Assembly (NCBI GenBank): GCA_947474005.1
Contig: CANJHI010000014.1
Location: forward strand, 1 to 54,832
DNA: 54,832 nt
Reading direction: 5' to 3'
Source of the DNA: Alphaproteobacteria bacterium
GTDB lineage: Bacteria; Pseudomonadota; Alphaproteobacteria; Reyranellales; Reyranellaceae
Shown here: in pieces, positions 39,951 to 49,642 of the stretch
Numbering within the stretch: position 1 is the first letter of the stretch
Layout: every line of letters begins with the position of its first letter
The notes under the pieces: model-generated
The model's input: the letters and a program-made list of their open reading frames with translations, nothing else
Database searches by the model: none
Told to the model about the DNA's origin: nothing
Translations under genes and position numbers: made by a program

Positions 39951-40891
39951 GCCGGCAGCCCCATCAATCCGCGCGCGAAAGCCCGCGCCTCGAACGGTCT
40001 CAAATCGTCGATCCCCTCGCCGACGCCGATGGCGACGACGGGTAGCTTGAATTTCTCGGCCAACGCCACCAGGACGCCACCCTTGGCGCTGCCGTCGAGC
40101 TTGGTCACGACCAGCGCATCGACCGGTGATAGTGTTTTAAAGGTCTCGACCTGGGCATGGGCGTTCTGGCCGGTGGTGGCATCGAGAACCAGCAGACAGG
40201 AATGCGGCGCTTCGGCATCGAGCTTGCGGATCACCCGCACGATCTTGGCCAGTTCGTCCATCAGGTTGGTCTTGTTGTGCAGGCGGCCGGCGGTGTCGAT
40301 CAGCAACACGTCGCAGCCATCGGCCTTGGCACGCTCCAAAGCCTCGTAGGCGAGACCCGCCGCATCGGCGCCGGTGTCCCGGGAGATTACGGGTACACCG
40401 GCGCGATCGCCCCACACCTTGAGCTGCTCGACGGCGGCAGCGCGGAACGTATCGCCCGCGGCCAGCATCACCTTGCGGCCCTCGCGCTTATAGAGGTTCG
40501 CCAGCTTGGCGATGGTCGTGGTCTTGCCACTGCCGTTGACGCCGATCACCAGCACGACATGCGGCTTGCGCGCCGGGTCGATGACAAGCGACGTCGCGAC
40601 CGGCCGCAGGATCTCCGCGATGTCGTCGGCGAAGGCCGCCCGCACTTCCTCGTCGGTCACTTCCTTGCCGAAGCGCTCCTTGCCCAGCTTGCCGATCAGC
40701 CGGGCCGCGACGCTGACGCCGAGATCGGCCTGGATCAGCGCGTCCTCCAGATCGTCCAGCGTCTGCTGGTCGAGCTTCTTCTTGGTGAAGAGCCCGGTGA
40801 TGCTCTCGGTGACGCGCTTGGTCGACTTGGAGAGGCCGTCGCGCAGGCGCGACAGCCAGCCTTTCTTCTCCGTTTCAACGACTTCGGTCAC
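39947..40891 (-). CDS. ftsY: Signal recognition particle receptor FtsY
   Basis: The 314-residue GTPase is an N-terminal helical bundle plus G domain; the acidic A domain of E. coli FtsY is absent. Motifs: G1 GVNGSGKTTTIAKLA, G2-type DTFRAAAVEQL, DVLLIDTAGRL, and the TKLDGSAKGG guanine-specificity loop. It pairs with Ffh (44452-45852) to dock ribosomes at the membrane. Its start follows the dapF gene by nine bases. Confidence 0.96.
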   Translation of the reverse strand: MTEVVETEKKGWLSRLRDGLSKSTKRVTESITGLFTKKKLDQQTLDDLEDALIQADLGVSVAARLIGKLGKERFGKEVTDEEVRAAFADDIAEILRPVATSLVIDPARKPHVVLVIGVNGSGKTTTIAKLANLYKREGRKVMLAAGDTFRAAAVEQLKVWGDRAGVPVISRDTGADAAGLAYEALERAKADGCDVLLIDTAGRLHNKTNLMDELAKIVRVIRKLDAEAPHSCLLVLDATTGQNAHAQVETFKTLSPVDALVVTKLDGSAKGGVLVALAEKFKLPVVAIGVGEGIDDLRPFEARAFARGLMGLPA

Positions 40892-40900
40892 CGGCCGTCC

Positions 40901-41764
40901 TCAGGCCAGCAGCGAGGCATCGAGCTCGCCCTTGAAGGCGACCGCGATGCCGCCGGTCATGAGCACGTGGCCGTCGCGCAGCCATTCCATGGTGAGCGTG
41001 CCGCCGTCGACAACGACCTGGGCCTTGCGGTCGACGAGGCCGCGGCGGCTGGCGGCGACCACCGCCGCACAGGCGCCCGAGCCGCAGGCGAGCGTGAGAC
41101 CGGCGCCGCGTTCCCAGACCCGCAGCCGCAACCGGCTTTCACCAAGAGGCTGGACGACCCCGATGTTGGCGCGCTCGGGAAAAAACCGGTGATGCTCGAG
41201 CTTGGGGCCGAGCTCGGTGAGCGGGATGGCCGCCAGATCGTCAACGAAAAAGGTGGCGTGCGGGTTGCCCATGTTGGTGCCGACGGGATCCTGCAGCGGC
41301 CCCATGCCGACCGGCATGTGATTGGTGTCGCAGGCCTCGCGCACCGGGATATCGCGCCAGTCGAGACGCGCCAGGCCCATGTCGACGGAGATCACCGGCA
41401 GGCCGTTGGCGCCCATGCCGGTCTTCTGCGATTCGAGCAGGCCCGAGATCGTCTGCACCGTCACCTGGTCGGTCTTGCGCTCGTCCATCACGACCGACGC
41501 GACGCAGCGCGTGGCGTTGCCGCAGGCGCCGGCCTCGCCGCCGTCGGGATTGAAGATGCGCATGAACACGTCGGCATCGCCGTTAGTCGGCGGTTCGAGC
41601 ACGATCAACTGGTCGCAGCCCACGCCCAGGCGCCGGTCGGCGATGGCGCGCCGGCGCTCCAGCGACAGGTCGAGCGGCGTGGCGCGCGCGTCCAGGACCA
41701 CGAAGTCGTTGCCCAGCCCATGCATCTTTAAGAATGGCATCTTCAAGAACGGCGTGCTGCTCAT
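40901..41764 (-). CDS. dapF: Diaminopimelate epimerase
   Basis: The 287-residue enzyme interconverts LL- and meso-diaminopimelate for lysine and peptidoglycan. Both catalytic Cys are visible: the first in GGEAGACGNATRC and the second in TLACGSGACAA. KMHGLGNDFVVLD marks the start. The N-terminus contains a tandem PFLKM-PFLKM duplication, so the true start may be the second ATG (41740 region). In many relatives mtaB lies between dapF and ftsY; here it does not. Confidence 0.95.
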   Translation of the reverse strand: MSSTPFLKMPFLKMHGLGNDFVVLDARATPLDLSLERRRAIADRRLGVGCDQLIVLEPPTNGDADVFMRIFNPDGGEAGACGNATRCVASVVMDERKTDQVTVQTISGLLESQKTGMGANGLPVISVDMGLARLDWRDIPVREACDTNHMPVGMGPLQDPVGTNMGNPHATFFVDDLAAIPLTELGPKLEHHRFFPERANIGVVQPLGESRLRLRVWERGAGLTLACGSGACAAVVAASRRGLVDRKAQVVVDGGTLTMEWLRDGHVLMTGGIAVAFKGELDASLLA

Positions 41765-41770
41765 GCGGCG

Positions 41771-42673
41771 CTATATGGCCGTTCGACCGGGCCAGCGCAA
41801 CGAGCGCGGCCGGACCTGCCCGGCATGGGCGCCACCCACCTCCCGGACATCGAGAGTGACCAGGCGCTTGGTGTAGATCGTGAGGTGCAGGATGCCGAGC
41901 GCCTCGTAGGGCATGGCGGGCTCGACGAACAGGCGGCAGCCGGCGTCCCAGGCCGGCGTGGCGTGATGGACCGGCCAGTTGCAGCGGCTGGGCAGCGGCT
42001 CGCATTCGAAGCCCCTGTCATAGACCATCACATTGAGCGCGATCTGGTCGGTCATGTCGGTGGAGCGCTGCAACGCCTCGCCCAGCAGATCGGCCCAGCC
42101 CCGCCAGTGCGGCGCATCGGCGGAGAGCGCGAAGACGCCGGCATTGATCAGCGGATAGCGTATCAGCCGCTCCGCCGTCTCCCTGTCGAAACAGGCTTCG
42201 AAGGCAGCACCATTGATCGTCGAGAATTCCTTCCAGGCGTGACGATAGTGCCGCATCGAGCGATGGATCTCCGGGGCGGCGGCGAGCTTTCCGGTACGCG
42301 CGGCCGCCAGGAACAGCGCGACCGCGTCGCCCTGCTGCACCCAGCAATCGCCATCGATCCAGAGATAGAGATCGAAGCCCGGAAAATAGCGCGGCAGGAA
42401 CGGCCGAGCCGTTAGCGCCTTGTAGCCGTCCTTCAGCTTATCGCGGCCGGGAAAGTCGAAATCCCATTCCGGCACGACGAGCGTGGCGCCGCGCGCGCGG
42501 CACCAGGCGCGCTGCTCGTCCGTCAGCCCGCAATCGAGGATGCCGAGCGACAGAGCCTGGCCTTCCGCGGTCGCCTGCAGCGAGCCGATGCAGTCGCGCA
42601 TCAGGTCGAAATAGTTGGCGTCGCCGCCGGTGATCGCGATGGTTCGTTCCGACACGTGGTCAGGATGGCGCAT
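41771..42673 (-). CDS. Glycosyltransferase-like protein
   Basis: This 300-residue protein looks like a GT-A-type transferase: the N-terminus IAITGGDANYFDLMRDCIGSL resembles a nucleotide-sugar-binding beta strand, and FDLYLWIDGDCWVQQGDA holds a DxD-type metal motif (DGD). I do not recognise a closer family. The start chosen is ATG 42673 (MRHPDHVSERTIA); a longer frame to 42736 would overlap the divergent neighbour. It ends six bases before dapF. Confidence 0.65.
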   Translation of the reverse strand: MRHPDHVSERTIAITGGDANYFDLMRDCIGSLQATAEGQALSLGILDCGLTDEQRAWCRARGATLVVPEWDFDFPGRDKLKDGYKALTARPFLPRYFPGFDLYLWIDGDCWVQQGDAVALFLAAARTGKLAAAPEIHRSMRHYRHAWKEFSTINGAAFEACFDRETAERLIRYPLINAGVFALSADAPHWRGWADLLGEALQRSTDMTDQIALNVMVYDRGFECEPLPSRCNWPVHHATPAWDAGCRLFVEPAMPYEALGILHLTIYTKRLVTLDVREVGGAHAGQVRPRSLRWPGRTAI

Positions 42674-42728
42674 CGGGACTTTGCTGTCGCCTGCGTTTCC
42701 GCCACAGTCGGCCGGCGGAGGAAATGCC

Positions 42729-43331
42729 ATGCCCAAGCACGTCGATTATTACGTTTCGCTGAACTCGCCCTGGACCTATCTCGGCGCGGCACGCTTCGAC
42801 GCCATGGCGAAGAAGTACGGCGCCAGCGTCACCATCTGGCCGGTCGACTTCGGGTCGGTGTTCGCCGTGTCGGGCGGCCTGCCGCTGCCCAAGCGATCGC
42901 CGCAGCGCCAAGCCTATCGCATGATGGAGCTGAAGCGCTGGCGCGCCCAGACGGGCGTCAAGCTGACCCTCGAACCCAAGTTCTTTCCCACCAACGAATT
43001 GCCCACGGCCAAGTGCGTCATCGCGCTCCGTGAGCAGGGCCGTATGGCCGAGGCGATCAAATTCGCCCATGCGGTGCTGGCGGCACTCTGGGCCGAGGAG
43101 AAGAACCCCAGCGATCCCGCGACGTTGAAGCAGATCCTGGCCGATTGCGGCCTCGACGCCGACGCGGTGATCAAGGCGAGCGAGGCGCCAGAGATGGCCG
43201 ACAAGCGCGAGGCCTACACCAAGCACGCGATCGCGCAGAACGTCTTCGGCGCGCCCTCGTTCGTCATCGACGGCGAGATCTTCTGGGGCCAGGACCGCCT
43301 CGATTTCGTCGACCGCAAGCTCTCGTCCTAG
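42729..43331 (+). CDS. DsbA-family / 2-hydroxychromene-2-carboxylate isomerase-like protein
   Basis: The 200-residue protein starts VDYYVSLNSPWTYLGA, the usual N-terminus of HCCA isomerases and kappa-class GST relatives, and ends NVFGAPSFVIDGEIFWGQDRLDFVD, with the cis-Pro and FWGQDRL stretch typical of the group. The CxxC of true DsbA is replaced by SPWT, so it is not a thiol oxidase; glutathione-dependent isomerase activity is likely. GGAGGAAA precedes the ATG at 42729. Confidence 0.9.
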   Translation: MPKHVDYYVSLNSPWTYLGAARFDAMAKKYGASVTIWPVDFGSVFAVSGGLPLPKRSPQRQAYRMMELKRWRAQTGVKLTLEPKFFPTNELPTAKCVIALREQGRMAEAIKFAHAVLAALWAEEKNPSDPATLKQILADCGLDADAVIKASEAPEMADKREAYTKHAIAQNVFGAPSFVIDGEIFWGQDRLDFVDRKLSS

Positions 43332-43341
43332 AACCATTTCG

Positions 43342-43443
43342 TGGCACAGCTCGTTGTGCCACGACGTGTCCCGCAGCCTGTGCCACGGATCGACCCCAAG
43401 TCCTTGAAGGCAGAGGCTAATCGCCCCGCGATGAACTGTGCCA
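43342..43443. repeat. Four TGTGCCA heptamers, one inverted
   Basis: TGTGCCA lies at 43355-43361, 43379-43385 and 43437-43443; its complement TGGCACA lies at 43342-43348. As at 7295-7365, there are three copies in one orientation and one in the other within about 100 bases. They may be the left-over ends of a mobile element. Confidence 0.5.
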
Positions 43444-43506
43444 CCACGGCCGGCCTCTCGGCGTCATCGGTGTGCCGCAGCGAACGACCGAATGGACCAT
43501 TTCGAG

Positions 43507-43544
43507 GGCCATAAAAAACGCCCGCCGGATTTCTCCGCGGGCGT
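43507..43544 (-). terminator. Intrinsic terminator of the CPBP gene
   Basis: ACGCCCGC (43518-43525) pairs with GCGGGCGT (43537-43544), extended by CGGA/TCCG-type pairs; on the minus strand the stem runs into TTTTTATGG. It lies 70 bases past the CPBP stop, with the promoter-like element between them. Confidence 0.85.
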
Positions 43545-43552
43545 CTCCCATC

Positions 43553-43593
43553 GTATCAAAAAATATACTCGGAATCTGCTGAACCTGCAAATT
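43553..43593 (-). repeat. Dispersed promoter-like element, copy B
   Basis: On the minus strand TTTGCA (43591-43586) and GTATAT (43568-43563) are 17 bases apart around GGTTCAGCAGATTC, as in copy A at 7658-7699. In this copy any transcript would meet the terminator at 43544-43513 within about 45 bases. Confidence 0.6.
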
Positions 43594-43613
43594 TTCCTGT
43601 AAATTTTATTGCG

Positions 43614-44285
43614 TCACACATCCAGGAACGCCGCCGCCGCAACAGCCAGGCCGTTGTTGGCCATGTGCGCCACCAGCGACGGCCATAGCGAGCCGCTGCG
43701 CCAGCGCAGCCAGCCGAACACCAGGCCGAGCGGCAGCACGAGGATGACGTGCGCCAGTTCGACATGGGCCGCCGCGAAGGCGAGCGAACTGCCAATGACC
43801 GCGATGCCTCCGCCCCAGCGGCCCACCAGCCAGCCGTAGAGCAAGCCGCGGAAGACGAGTTCCTCCACCAGCGGGGCCAAGCCCGCGAACAAGGCCAGGC
43901 TGAGGAGGAGCGCCGCCGGCTCCCGGGCGATTTTCATTGCCTGCTTCACGCCCTGGGGTTCGAGCCCGATCTGGCTGACGGCGATCGACACGGCCGCCGT
44001 GCCCAGGGTGCCCAGCAGCACGATCCGCCAGCCGGCCGCCCGAAAACCCAGTGCCGGCAGGGCTGCAGCCCCAAGGGGCACCACCGAGGCCGCCACCGCC
44101 ACCAGGCCGACGCCGAAGAACAGGCCGAGCATTGCCAGGAGGTCGCGATTGGCTAAAAGCCAGATGACCGGAACCCCGATTAGAGGCAGGGCCACCAGGA
44201 AGAGGATGATCTCGCGGCCGCCAATCGACCTAGATTCTTTATAAATCAATGGGTTATGATCGATCGGCAAGTCTTTTGACTCCAT
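43614..44285 (-). CDS. CPBP-family intramembrane protease-like protein
   Basis: The 223-residue polytopic protein has a conserved CPBP (CAAX-protease/bacteriocin-processing-like) core: LVEELVFRGLLYGWLV (EExxxR motif) and the downstream His of FAAAHVELAHVIL and SLVAHMANNG. About six hydrophobic segments follow a polar N-terminus. Some CPBP proteins process prenylated or bacteriocin-like substrates; the client here is unknown. It is divergent from ffh and has its own terminator. Confidence 0.88.
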   Translation of the reverse strand: MESKDLPIDHNPLIYKESRSIGGREIILFLVALPLIGVPVIWLLANRDLLAMLGLFFGVGLVAVAASVVPLGAAALPALGFRAAGWRIVLLGTLGTAAVSIAVSQIGLEPQGVKQAMKIAREPAALLLSLALFAGLAPLVEELVFRGLLYGWLVGRWGGGIAVIGSSLAFAAAHVELAHVILVLPLGLVFGWLRWRSGSLWPSLVAHMANNGLAVAAAAFLDV

Positions 44286-44451
44286 GGCCGGCAGGCCTTA
44301 TACCCCAGCCGCTCAATCGGTCTTGCCGATTTCTACCGGTTCCCCCGCCCTTGGTTGCCTGAGAGGGGGAGCTCCGCTGATCCGCGAAGGTTCGCGCATC
44401 GGCGCGATTTTCGTTTGGGCGAACGGGTTTCTTGGCGGAGTAAAGGGACGG

Positions 44452-45852
44452 ATGTTCGAAGGCCTCAGTAAACGTCTGGGCGACGTATTCGACAAGCTGC
44501 GGGGGCGTGGTGCGCTCTCCGAGGCCGATGTCGACGCGGCCCTGCGTGAGGTCCGTACCGCCCTGCTCGAAGCCGACGTGGCCCTGCCCGTCGTGCGCGA
44601 CTTCATCGATTCGGTCCGCCCCAAGGCGATCGGCGCCGACGTCATCCGCTCGGTCACCCCGGGCCAGATGGTCGTCAAGATCGTCAACGATCACCTGGTC
44701 GAGATGCTGGGCGGCACGGTCTCCGACCTCGACCTCAACGCCATTCCCCCGGTCGTGATCCTGATGGTGGGCCTGCAGGGCTCCGGCAAGACCACTTCCA
44801 GCGCCAAGATTGGCTATCGCCTCAGCCAGGGCCCGCAGGGCATGGCGGCCGAATTCGGCGGTTCCTTCTCGGTCAAGCGCAAGGTCATGATGGCCTCGCT
44901 CGACACCCGCCGCCCCGCCGCGCAGCAGCAGCTCAAAATCCTGGGCGAGCAGACCGGCGTCGCCACACTACCAATCGTGCCGCTGGAAATGCCGCTGGCG
45001 ATCACGCGCCGTGCGCTCGAGCAGGCCCGCCGCGAAGGCTTCGACGTCCTGATCCTCGACACCGCCGGCCGCCTCTCCATCGACGAAGAGTTGATGAAGG
45101 AAGTGGCCGACATCAGCGCGCTCGCCAAGCCCAAGGAGACGCTGCTCGTCGCCGATGCCATGACCGGCCAAGACGCCGTGAACGTGGCCAAGGCCTTCAA
45201 CGAACGGCTGGCCGTCACCGGCATCGTGCTGACCCGCGTCGACGGCGATGCGCGCGGCGGTGCGGCGCTCTCCATGCGCGCCGTCACCGGCCGGCCGGTC
45301 AAGCTGATCGGCGTCGGCGAGAAGTTCGACGCGCTCGAGCCGTTCCATCCCGACCGCATCGCCAGCCGCATCCTCGGCATGGGCGACATCGTCTCGCTGG
45401 TCGAGCGCGCCGCCGAGACGATCGACAAGGAAGATGCCGAGAAGCTCGCCGCCAAGGTCCGCAAGGGCCAGTTCGACATGGACGACCTGCTCAACCAGCT
45501 GCGCCAGCTGCGCAAGATGGGCGGCCTGCAGGGGCTGATGGGCATGCTGCCGGGCGCCATGCAGGCCAAGGCCGCGATGTCCAAGGCCAAGATCGACGAG
45601 GGGCAGCTCAAGCGCCAGGAGGCGGTCATTCTGTCGATGACGGCCAAGGAGCGGCGCAACCCGGACCTGATCCACGCGTCGCGCAAGAAGCGCATCGCCA
45701 AGGGATCGGGCGTGCAGGTGCAGGACGTCAACAAGCTGCTCAAGCAGCACGCCGACATGCTGAAGATGATGAAGCGCGTCAACAAGCTCGGCGAAAAGGG
45801 ATTCATGCGCGGGCTTGGGGGCATGATGCAGCCGCCCGGCTTTCCGCGCTGA
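44452..45852 (+). CDS. ffh: Signal recognition particle protein Ffh
   Basis: The 466-residue GTPase begins MFEGLSKRLGDVFDKLRGRG and shows MVGLQGSGKTTSSAKIG (P-loop), DTRRPAAQQQL, DVLILDTAGRLSIDEELM, and TRVDGDARGGAALS; the Met-rich M domain with QLKRQEAVILSMTAKERRNPDLI and the tail MMKRVNKLGEKGFMRGLGGMM binds 4.5S RNA and signal peptides. The start at 44452 is preceded by GGAGTAAAGGGACG. No ffs RNA gene is seen here. First gene of ffh-rpsP-rimM-trmD-rplS. Confidence 0.97.
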   Translation: MFEGLSKRLGDVFDKLRGRGALSEADVDAALREVRTALLEADVALPVVRDFIDSVRPKAIGADVIRSVTPGQMVVKIVNDHLVEMLGGTVSDLDLNAIPPVVILMVGLQGSGKTTSSAKIGYRLSQGPQGMAAEFGGSFSVKRKVMMASLDTRRPAAQQQLKILGEQTGVATLPIVPLEMPLAITRRALEQARREGFDVLILDTAGRLSIDEELMKEVADISALAKPKETLLVADAMTGQDAVNVAKAFNERLAVTGIVLTRVDGDARGGAALSMRAVTGRPVKLIGVGEKFDALEPFHPDRIASRILGMGDIVSLVERAAETIDKEDAEKLAAKVRKGQFDMDDLLNQLRQLRKMGGLQGLMGMLPGAMQAKAAMSKAKIDEGQLKRQEAVILSMTAKERRNPDLIHASRKKRIAKGSGVQVQDVNKLLKQHADMLKMMKRVNKLGEKGFMRGLGGMMQPPGFPR

Positions 45853-45903
45853 AGGTAATTGAAGACTCGTGAATCAGACGTATCGAAAGAGAGGATCGAA
45901 AGT

Positions 45904-46284
45904 ATGCTAGCCATTCGTATGACCCGGCACGGCGCCAAGAAGCGGCCGTTCTTCCACATCGTGGTCGCCGACGCGCGCAGCCCGCGCGACGGACGCTTCA
46001 TCGAGAAGCTCGGGACCTACAACCCGCTGCTGCCGCGCGAGCACGCCCAGCGCATCACGCTCGACAAGGAGCGCATCGCGCATTGGCTCAAGGTCGGCGC
46101 CCAGCCGTCGGACCGCGTCGCGCGTTTCCTCGCCACCGCCGAGCTGATGAAGCCGCGCGAGCGCCGCGAGCAGAGCAAGAAGCCGCAGCCCCGCGCCAAG
46201 ACGCAGGAGCGCATGAAGGCAGCCGCGGCTGCAGCGGCAGCCGCGGCGCCGGCCGAGCCCGCCAAGGAGGCCGCGGCCAGCTAA
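45904..46284 (+). CDS. rpsP: 30S ribosomal protein S16
   Basis: The 126-residue protein starts [41 protein letters not shown], the S16 signature, and adds a tail of Arg/Lys then Ala/Pro/Glu-rich residues (about 85-126), which is longer than in E. coli (82 residues) but common in alphaproteobacteria. GAGAGGAT precedes the ATG at 45904. It is the second gene of the ffh operon. Confidence 0.96.
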   Translation: MLAIRMTRHGAKKRPFFHIVVADARSPRDGRFIEKLGTYNPLLPREHAQRITLDKERIAHWLKVGAQPSDRVARFLATAELMKPRERREQSKKPQPRAKTQERMKAAAAAAAAAAPAEPAKEAAAS

Positions 46285-46297
46285 GGAACATCTCCCG

Positions 46298-46831
46298 ATG
46301 ACCAAGGGCCGCGTTTTGCTGGGCGTCGTTGCGGCGGCGCATGGTGTACGCGGTCTGGTACGCATCAGGAGCTACACGGAGGACCCGATGGCGGTGGCAA
46401 GTTATGGCCCGCTGTCGGACGAGACGGGACGGAAGCAGTACCGGGTCGAGGCCTTGAGCACCGTGAAGGAAGCGGTGCTGGCCCGGATCGAGGGCGTAAC
46501 CGACCGGACGGCGGCCGAGGCATTGCGGGGTTTGCGGCTCTATGTCGAGCGCAGCGTACTGCCGGCCACGGACGAGCGGGAGTGGTACGAGGCGGACCTC
46601 ATAGGTCTCGCCGCAATCGGCCGGGACGGCCGGGATTGGGGGAAGGTGATCGCCTTCCACGATTTCGGAGCCGGGCGAACGATGGAAGTCTCGGGCGGCA
46701 GCGCATCGAAGGGTTCGGTGATGCTGCCCTTCACCGCCGAAGCGGTGCCCGAGGTCGACGTCGAGGGCGGCAAGGTCGTTGTCGATCCACCGGCCGGCGT
46801 GCTGCCGGGCGGTGAAACGAAGGAGGCGTAG
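46298..46831 (+). CDS. rimM: 16S rRNA processing protein RimM
   Basis: The 177-residue maturation factor has an N-terminal RimM domain ([25 protein letters not shown]) and a PRC-barrel C-terminal half ([31 protein letters not shown]). It binds S19 in 30S assembly. It lies between rpsP and trmD, the universal order. Confidence 0.95.
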   Translation: MTKGRVLLGVVAAAHGVRGLVRIRSYTEDPMAVASYGPLSDETGRKQYRVEALSTVKEAVLARIEGVTDRTAAEALRGLRLYVERSVLPATDEREWYEADLIGLAAIGRDGRDWGKVIAFHDFGAGRTMEVSGGSASKGSVMLPFTAEAVPEVDVEGGKVVVDPPAGVLPGGETKEA

Positions 46832-46839
46832 AGGAACGT

Positions 46840-47571
46840 GTGGCGCGCGCCATGTGGATAGCGACGGCGCTCTCGCTGTTCCCGGAGATGTTTCCGGGCC
46901 CTCTGGGCGAAAGCCTGGCGGGCAAGGCGTTGAGGGACGGCGTGTGGGACTTGTCGGCCGTCGATATCCGGCGGTTTGCCAAGGACCGCCATCGCACGGT
47001 CGACGACGCGCCCTTCGGGGGCGGCGCCGGCATGGTGATGAAGCCCGACGTGCTGTCGGCGGCGATCGAGGCGGTCGCCGTGCCGGGAGTGCCGAAGGTA
47101 CTGCTGTCGCCGCGTGGGACGCCTTTTTGTCAGGCGCGCGCGAGGCAGTTGGCGGCGGGTCCGGGCGTGCTGCTGGTGTGTGGACGGTTCGAGGGCGTGG
47201 ACGAGCGCGTCATCGAGGCCCATGCACTGGAGGAGATTTCGGTCGGTGATTTCGTGCTTTCGGGTGGCGAGATCGCGGCCATGACGGTGTTGGATTGCTG
47301 CGTGCGGCTGCTGCCCGGCGTGATGGGCGAGCCCGAATCGGCGAGCGAGGAGAGTTTCGAGGACGGACTACTGGAATATCCGCACTACACCCGGCCCGCT
47401 TCGTGGACCGGATCCGATGGGATCGACCGGCAGGTGCCGGAGATCCTGGTCTCGGGTCACCACGGCAAGGTCGCGGAATGGCGGATGAAGAGACGAGAAG
47501 AGATTACGCGGCGGCGGCGGCCCGACCTGTGGGCACGGCGCCGGACCGCGACGGGAACCGAAGAGAAGTGA
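46840..47571 (+). CDS. trmD: tRNA (guanine-N1)-methyltransferase
   Basis: The 243-residue SPOUT enzyme methylates G37 of tRNAs. Signs: [76 protein letters not shown] (knot region) and [13 protein letters not shown]. The GTG at 46840 follows GAGGAAC; the ATG four codons on (MWIATALS) is equally possible. Confidence 0.95.
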   Translation: MARAMWIATALSLFPEMFPGPLGESLAGKALRDGVWDLSAVDIRRFAKDRHRTVDDAPFGGGAGMVMKPDVLSAAIEAVAVPGVPKVLLSPRGTPFCQARARQLAAGPGVLLVCGRFEGVDERVIEAHALEEISVGDFVLSGGEIAAMTVLDCCVRLLPGVMGEPESASEESFEDGLLEYPHYTRPASWTGSDGIDRQVPEILVSGHHGKVAEWRMKRREEITRRRRPDLWARRRTATGTEEK

Positions 47572-47587
47572 CGAAAGGATGGATGCG

Positions 47588-48073
47588 ATGAATATTCTCG
47601 ACATGGTCGGCCAGACCACGATGGACAAGGTGCAGGCCGAACGGCCGGTGCCGCGCTTCGAGCCGGGCGATACGCTCCGCGTGCACGTCAAGGTGCAGGA
47701 AGGCAACCGCGAGCGCATCCAGGTCTATGAAGGCCTCTGCATCGGCCGCAAGAACGCCGGCGTGAACTCGGCGTTCACGGTGCGCAAGATCAGCTTCGGC
47801 GAAGGCGTGGAGCGCGTGTTCCCGCTCTACGGCCCGGGCATCTGGGAGATCGAGGTCGTCCGCAAGGGCGTCGTGCGCCGCGCCAAGCTCTATTACCTGC
47901 GCGATCTCCGCGGCAAGGCGAGCCGTATCGCCGAGGACACCGAGGCCCAGCGCGAGCTGCTCGCCGTGCAGGCCGAGGAGGCGATCAAGCGTCCGCGCCG
48001 CGAGCGCATCAAGAAGGAAAAGCCCAAGGCCGAAGGCTCCATCCGCGCCGCCAAGGGCGGCGGCAAGAAGTAG
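47588..48073 (+). CDS. rplS: 50S ribosomal protein L19
   Basis: The 161-residue protein has the L19 core [60 protein letters not shown] and [15 protein letters not shown], with a Lys/Arg-rich tail longer than E. coli L19. The ATG at 47588 follows AAAGGA with eight-base spacing; the ATG three codons upstream is too close to the site. leuC starts seven bases after the stop. Confidence 0.95.
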   Translation: MNILDMVGQTTMDKVQAERPVPRFEPGDTLRVHVKVQEGNRERIQVYEGLCIGRKNAGVNSAFTVRKISFGEGVERVFPLYGPGIWEIEVVRKGVVRRAKLYYLRDLRGKASRIAEDTEAQRELLAVQAEEAIKRPRRERIKKEKPKAEGSIRAAKGGGKK

Positions 48074-48080
48074 GTGCATC

Positions 48081-49517
48081 ATGGCGTTCCGCAAGAAGGC
48101 GGCCACGCCGCCACCTGAGCCGCCCCAGCCGCGCACCCTGTTCGAGAAGATCTGGGATGCCCATGTCGTCGACCGCCAGGACGACGGCACCTGCGTGATC
48201 TACGTCGACCGGCACCTGGTGCACGAAGTCACCAGCCCGCAAGCCTTTGAGGGCCTGCGGATGGCCGGTCGCAAGGTGCACCGCCCCGACGCCACCATCG
48301 CGGTGGCCGACCACAATACGCCCACCACGACGGGCGCCATGGATGACGAGTCGCGCATCCAGGTCGAGACGCTCGAGTCGAACGTCGCGGAATTCGGCGT
48401 GCCGTATTTCGACATGAACGATCCCCGGCGCGGCATCGTGCACGTGATCGGCCCCGAACAGGGCCTGACCCTGCCGGGCATGACCATCGTGTGCGGCGAC
48501 AGCCACACCTCGACCCATGGCGCCTTTGGCGCGCTGGCCTTCGGCATCGGCACCTCGGAGGTCGAGCATGTGCTGGCGACGCAAACGCTGATCCAGAAGC
48601 CTGCCAAGAACATGCGCGTCGCCGTCGAGGGCAGCCTGCCGATCGGCGTCACGGCAAAGGACGTGATCCTCGCCATCATCGGCCGCCTCGGCACCGCCGG
48701 CGGCACCGGCTATGTGGTCGAGTATGCCGGCCGCGCCATCCGCGAGATGACGATGGAAGGCCGCATGACGGTCTGCAACATGTCGATCGAGGCGGGCGCC
48801 CGCGCCGGCCTGATCGCGCCGGACGAGACCACCTTCAAGTACCTCTACGGCCGGCCGTACGCCCCCAAGGGCGGTGCCTGGGACCTGGCGCTGGGTCAGT
48901 GGCGTCGCCTGCCCTCCGACAAGACTGCGGTGTTCGACTCGCAGCTCGACCTGCTCGCCTCGGACATCCCGCCGATGGTGACCTGGGGCACCAGCCCGCA
49001 GGACGCGCTGCCGATCACCGACGTGATTCCCGACCCGGCCAATGCCCCCGATGAGAACCGTCGCGAGGCCTGGGCGCGTTCGCTCGCCTATATGGGCCTG
49101 ACGCCGGGCACCCGCCTGGTCGACGTGCCAATCGACCGGGTGTTCATCGGCTCCTGCACCAACGGCCGCATAGAAGATCTGCGCGCCGCCGCCGAAATCG
49201 CCCGTGGCCGCAAGGTCGCCTCGACCGTGTCGGCCATGGTCGTGCCGGGCTCCGGCCTGGTGAAGGCCGAGGCCGAGCGGGAAGGTCTGGACAAGATCTT
49301 CATCGAGGCCGGTTTCGAGTGGCGCCTGCAGGGCTGCTCGATGTGCCTCGCCATGAACGCTGATCGCCTCGAAGACGGCCAGCGCTGCGCCTCGACGTCG
49401 AACCGCAACTTCGAAGGCCGCCAGGGCCGCGGCGGGCGCACCCATCTGGTGAGCCCGGCGATGGCCGTGGCCGCCGCCATCCGCGGCACGCTCGCGGACG
49501 TGCGCGACTTCCAGTAG
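48081..49517 (+). CDS. leuC: 3-isopropylmalate dehydratase large subunit
   Basis: The 478-residue subunit of isopropylmalate isomerase holds the [4Fe-4S] cluster; Cys ligands are in [16 protein letters not shown] (one) and in [12 protein letters not shown] (two). Other signs are [43 protein letters not shown] and the catalytic region [20 protein letters not shown] Pro-rich N-terminal extension of about 17 residues precedes [13 protein letters not shown]. It directly follows rplS, then a strong terminator ends the run; leuD follows only after an RDD gene. Confidence 0.97.
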   Translation: MAFRKKAATPPPEPPQPRTLFEKIWDAHVVDRQDDGTCVIYVDRHLVHEVTSPQAFEGLRMAGRKVHRPDATIAVADHNTPTTTGAMDDESRIQVETLESNVAEFGVPYFDMNDPRRGIVHVIGPEQGLTLPGMTIVCGDSHTSTHGAFGALAFGIGTSEVEHVLATQTLIQKPAKNMRVAVEGSLPIGVTAKDVILAIIGRLGTAGGTGYVVEYAGRAIREMTMEGRMTVCNMSIEAGARAGLIAPDETTFKYLYGRPYAPKGGAWDLALGQWRRLPSDKTAVFDSQLDLLASDIPPMVTWGTSPQDALPITDVIPDPANAPDENRREAWARSLAYMGLTPGTRLVDVPIDRVFIGSCTNGRIEDLRAAAEIARGRKVASTVSAMVVPGSGLVKAEAEREGLDKIFIEAGFEWRLQGCSMCLAMNADRLEDGQRCASTSNRNFEGRQGRGGRTHLVSPAMAVAAAIRGTLADVRDFQ

Positions 49518-49542
49518 ACGTCGACACCTCGACCAGACATCG

Positions 49543-49577
49543 CGGGCGGTGCAGCAATGCACCGCCCGTTTTCTTTT
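49543..49577 (+). terminator. Strong intrinsic terminator after leuC
   Basis: CGGGCGGTGCA (49543-49553) pairs perfectly with TGCACCGCCCG (49558-49568) across a GCAA tetraloop (GNRA type), followed by TTTTCTTTT. It closes the ffh-to-leuC transcription unit. Confidence 0.92.
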
Positions 49578-49642
49578 CCCGGCAGGAAAATGCACAGGCC
49601 CTGTGATAGGCTGGACGGGCCTACTGCTAAGGAGAGTCCGCG

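Larger units (their letters stand above)
43332..43613. other. Repeat-bearing spacer before the CPBP gene
   Basis: No gene is seen in these 282 bases. They contain four TGTGCCA heptamers (43342-43443), a terminator (43507-43544) and the second copy of the promoter-like element (43553-43593). The layout, heptamers on the left and element on the right, parallels 7276-7766. Confidence 0.6.

Noticed and set aside
44814..46001. A 395-codon minus-strand frame over ffh.
   Set aside because: Low-complexity Ser/Arg-rich translation and fully inside a well-recognised ffh gene.
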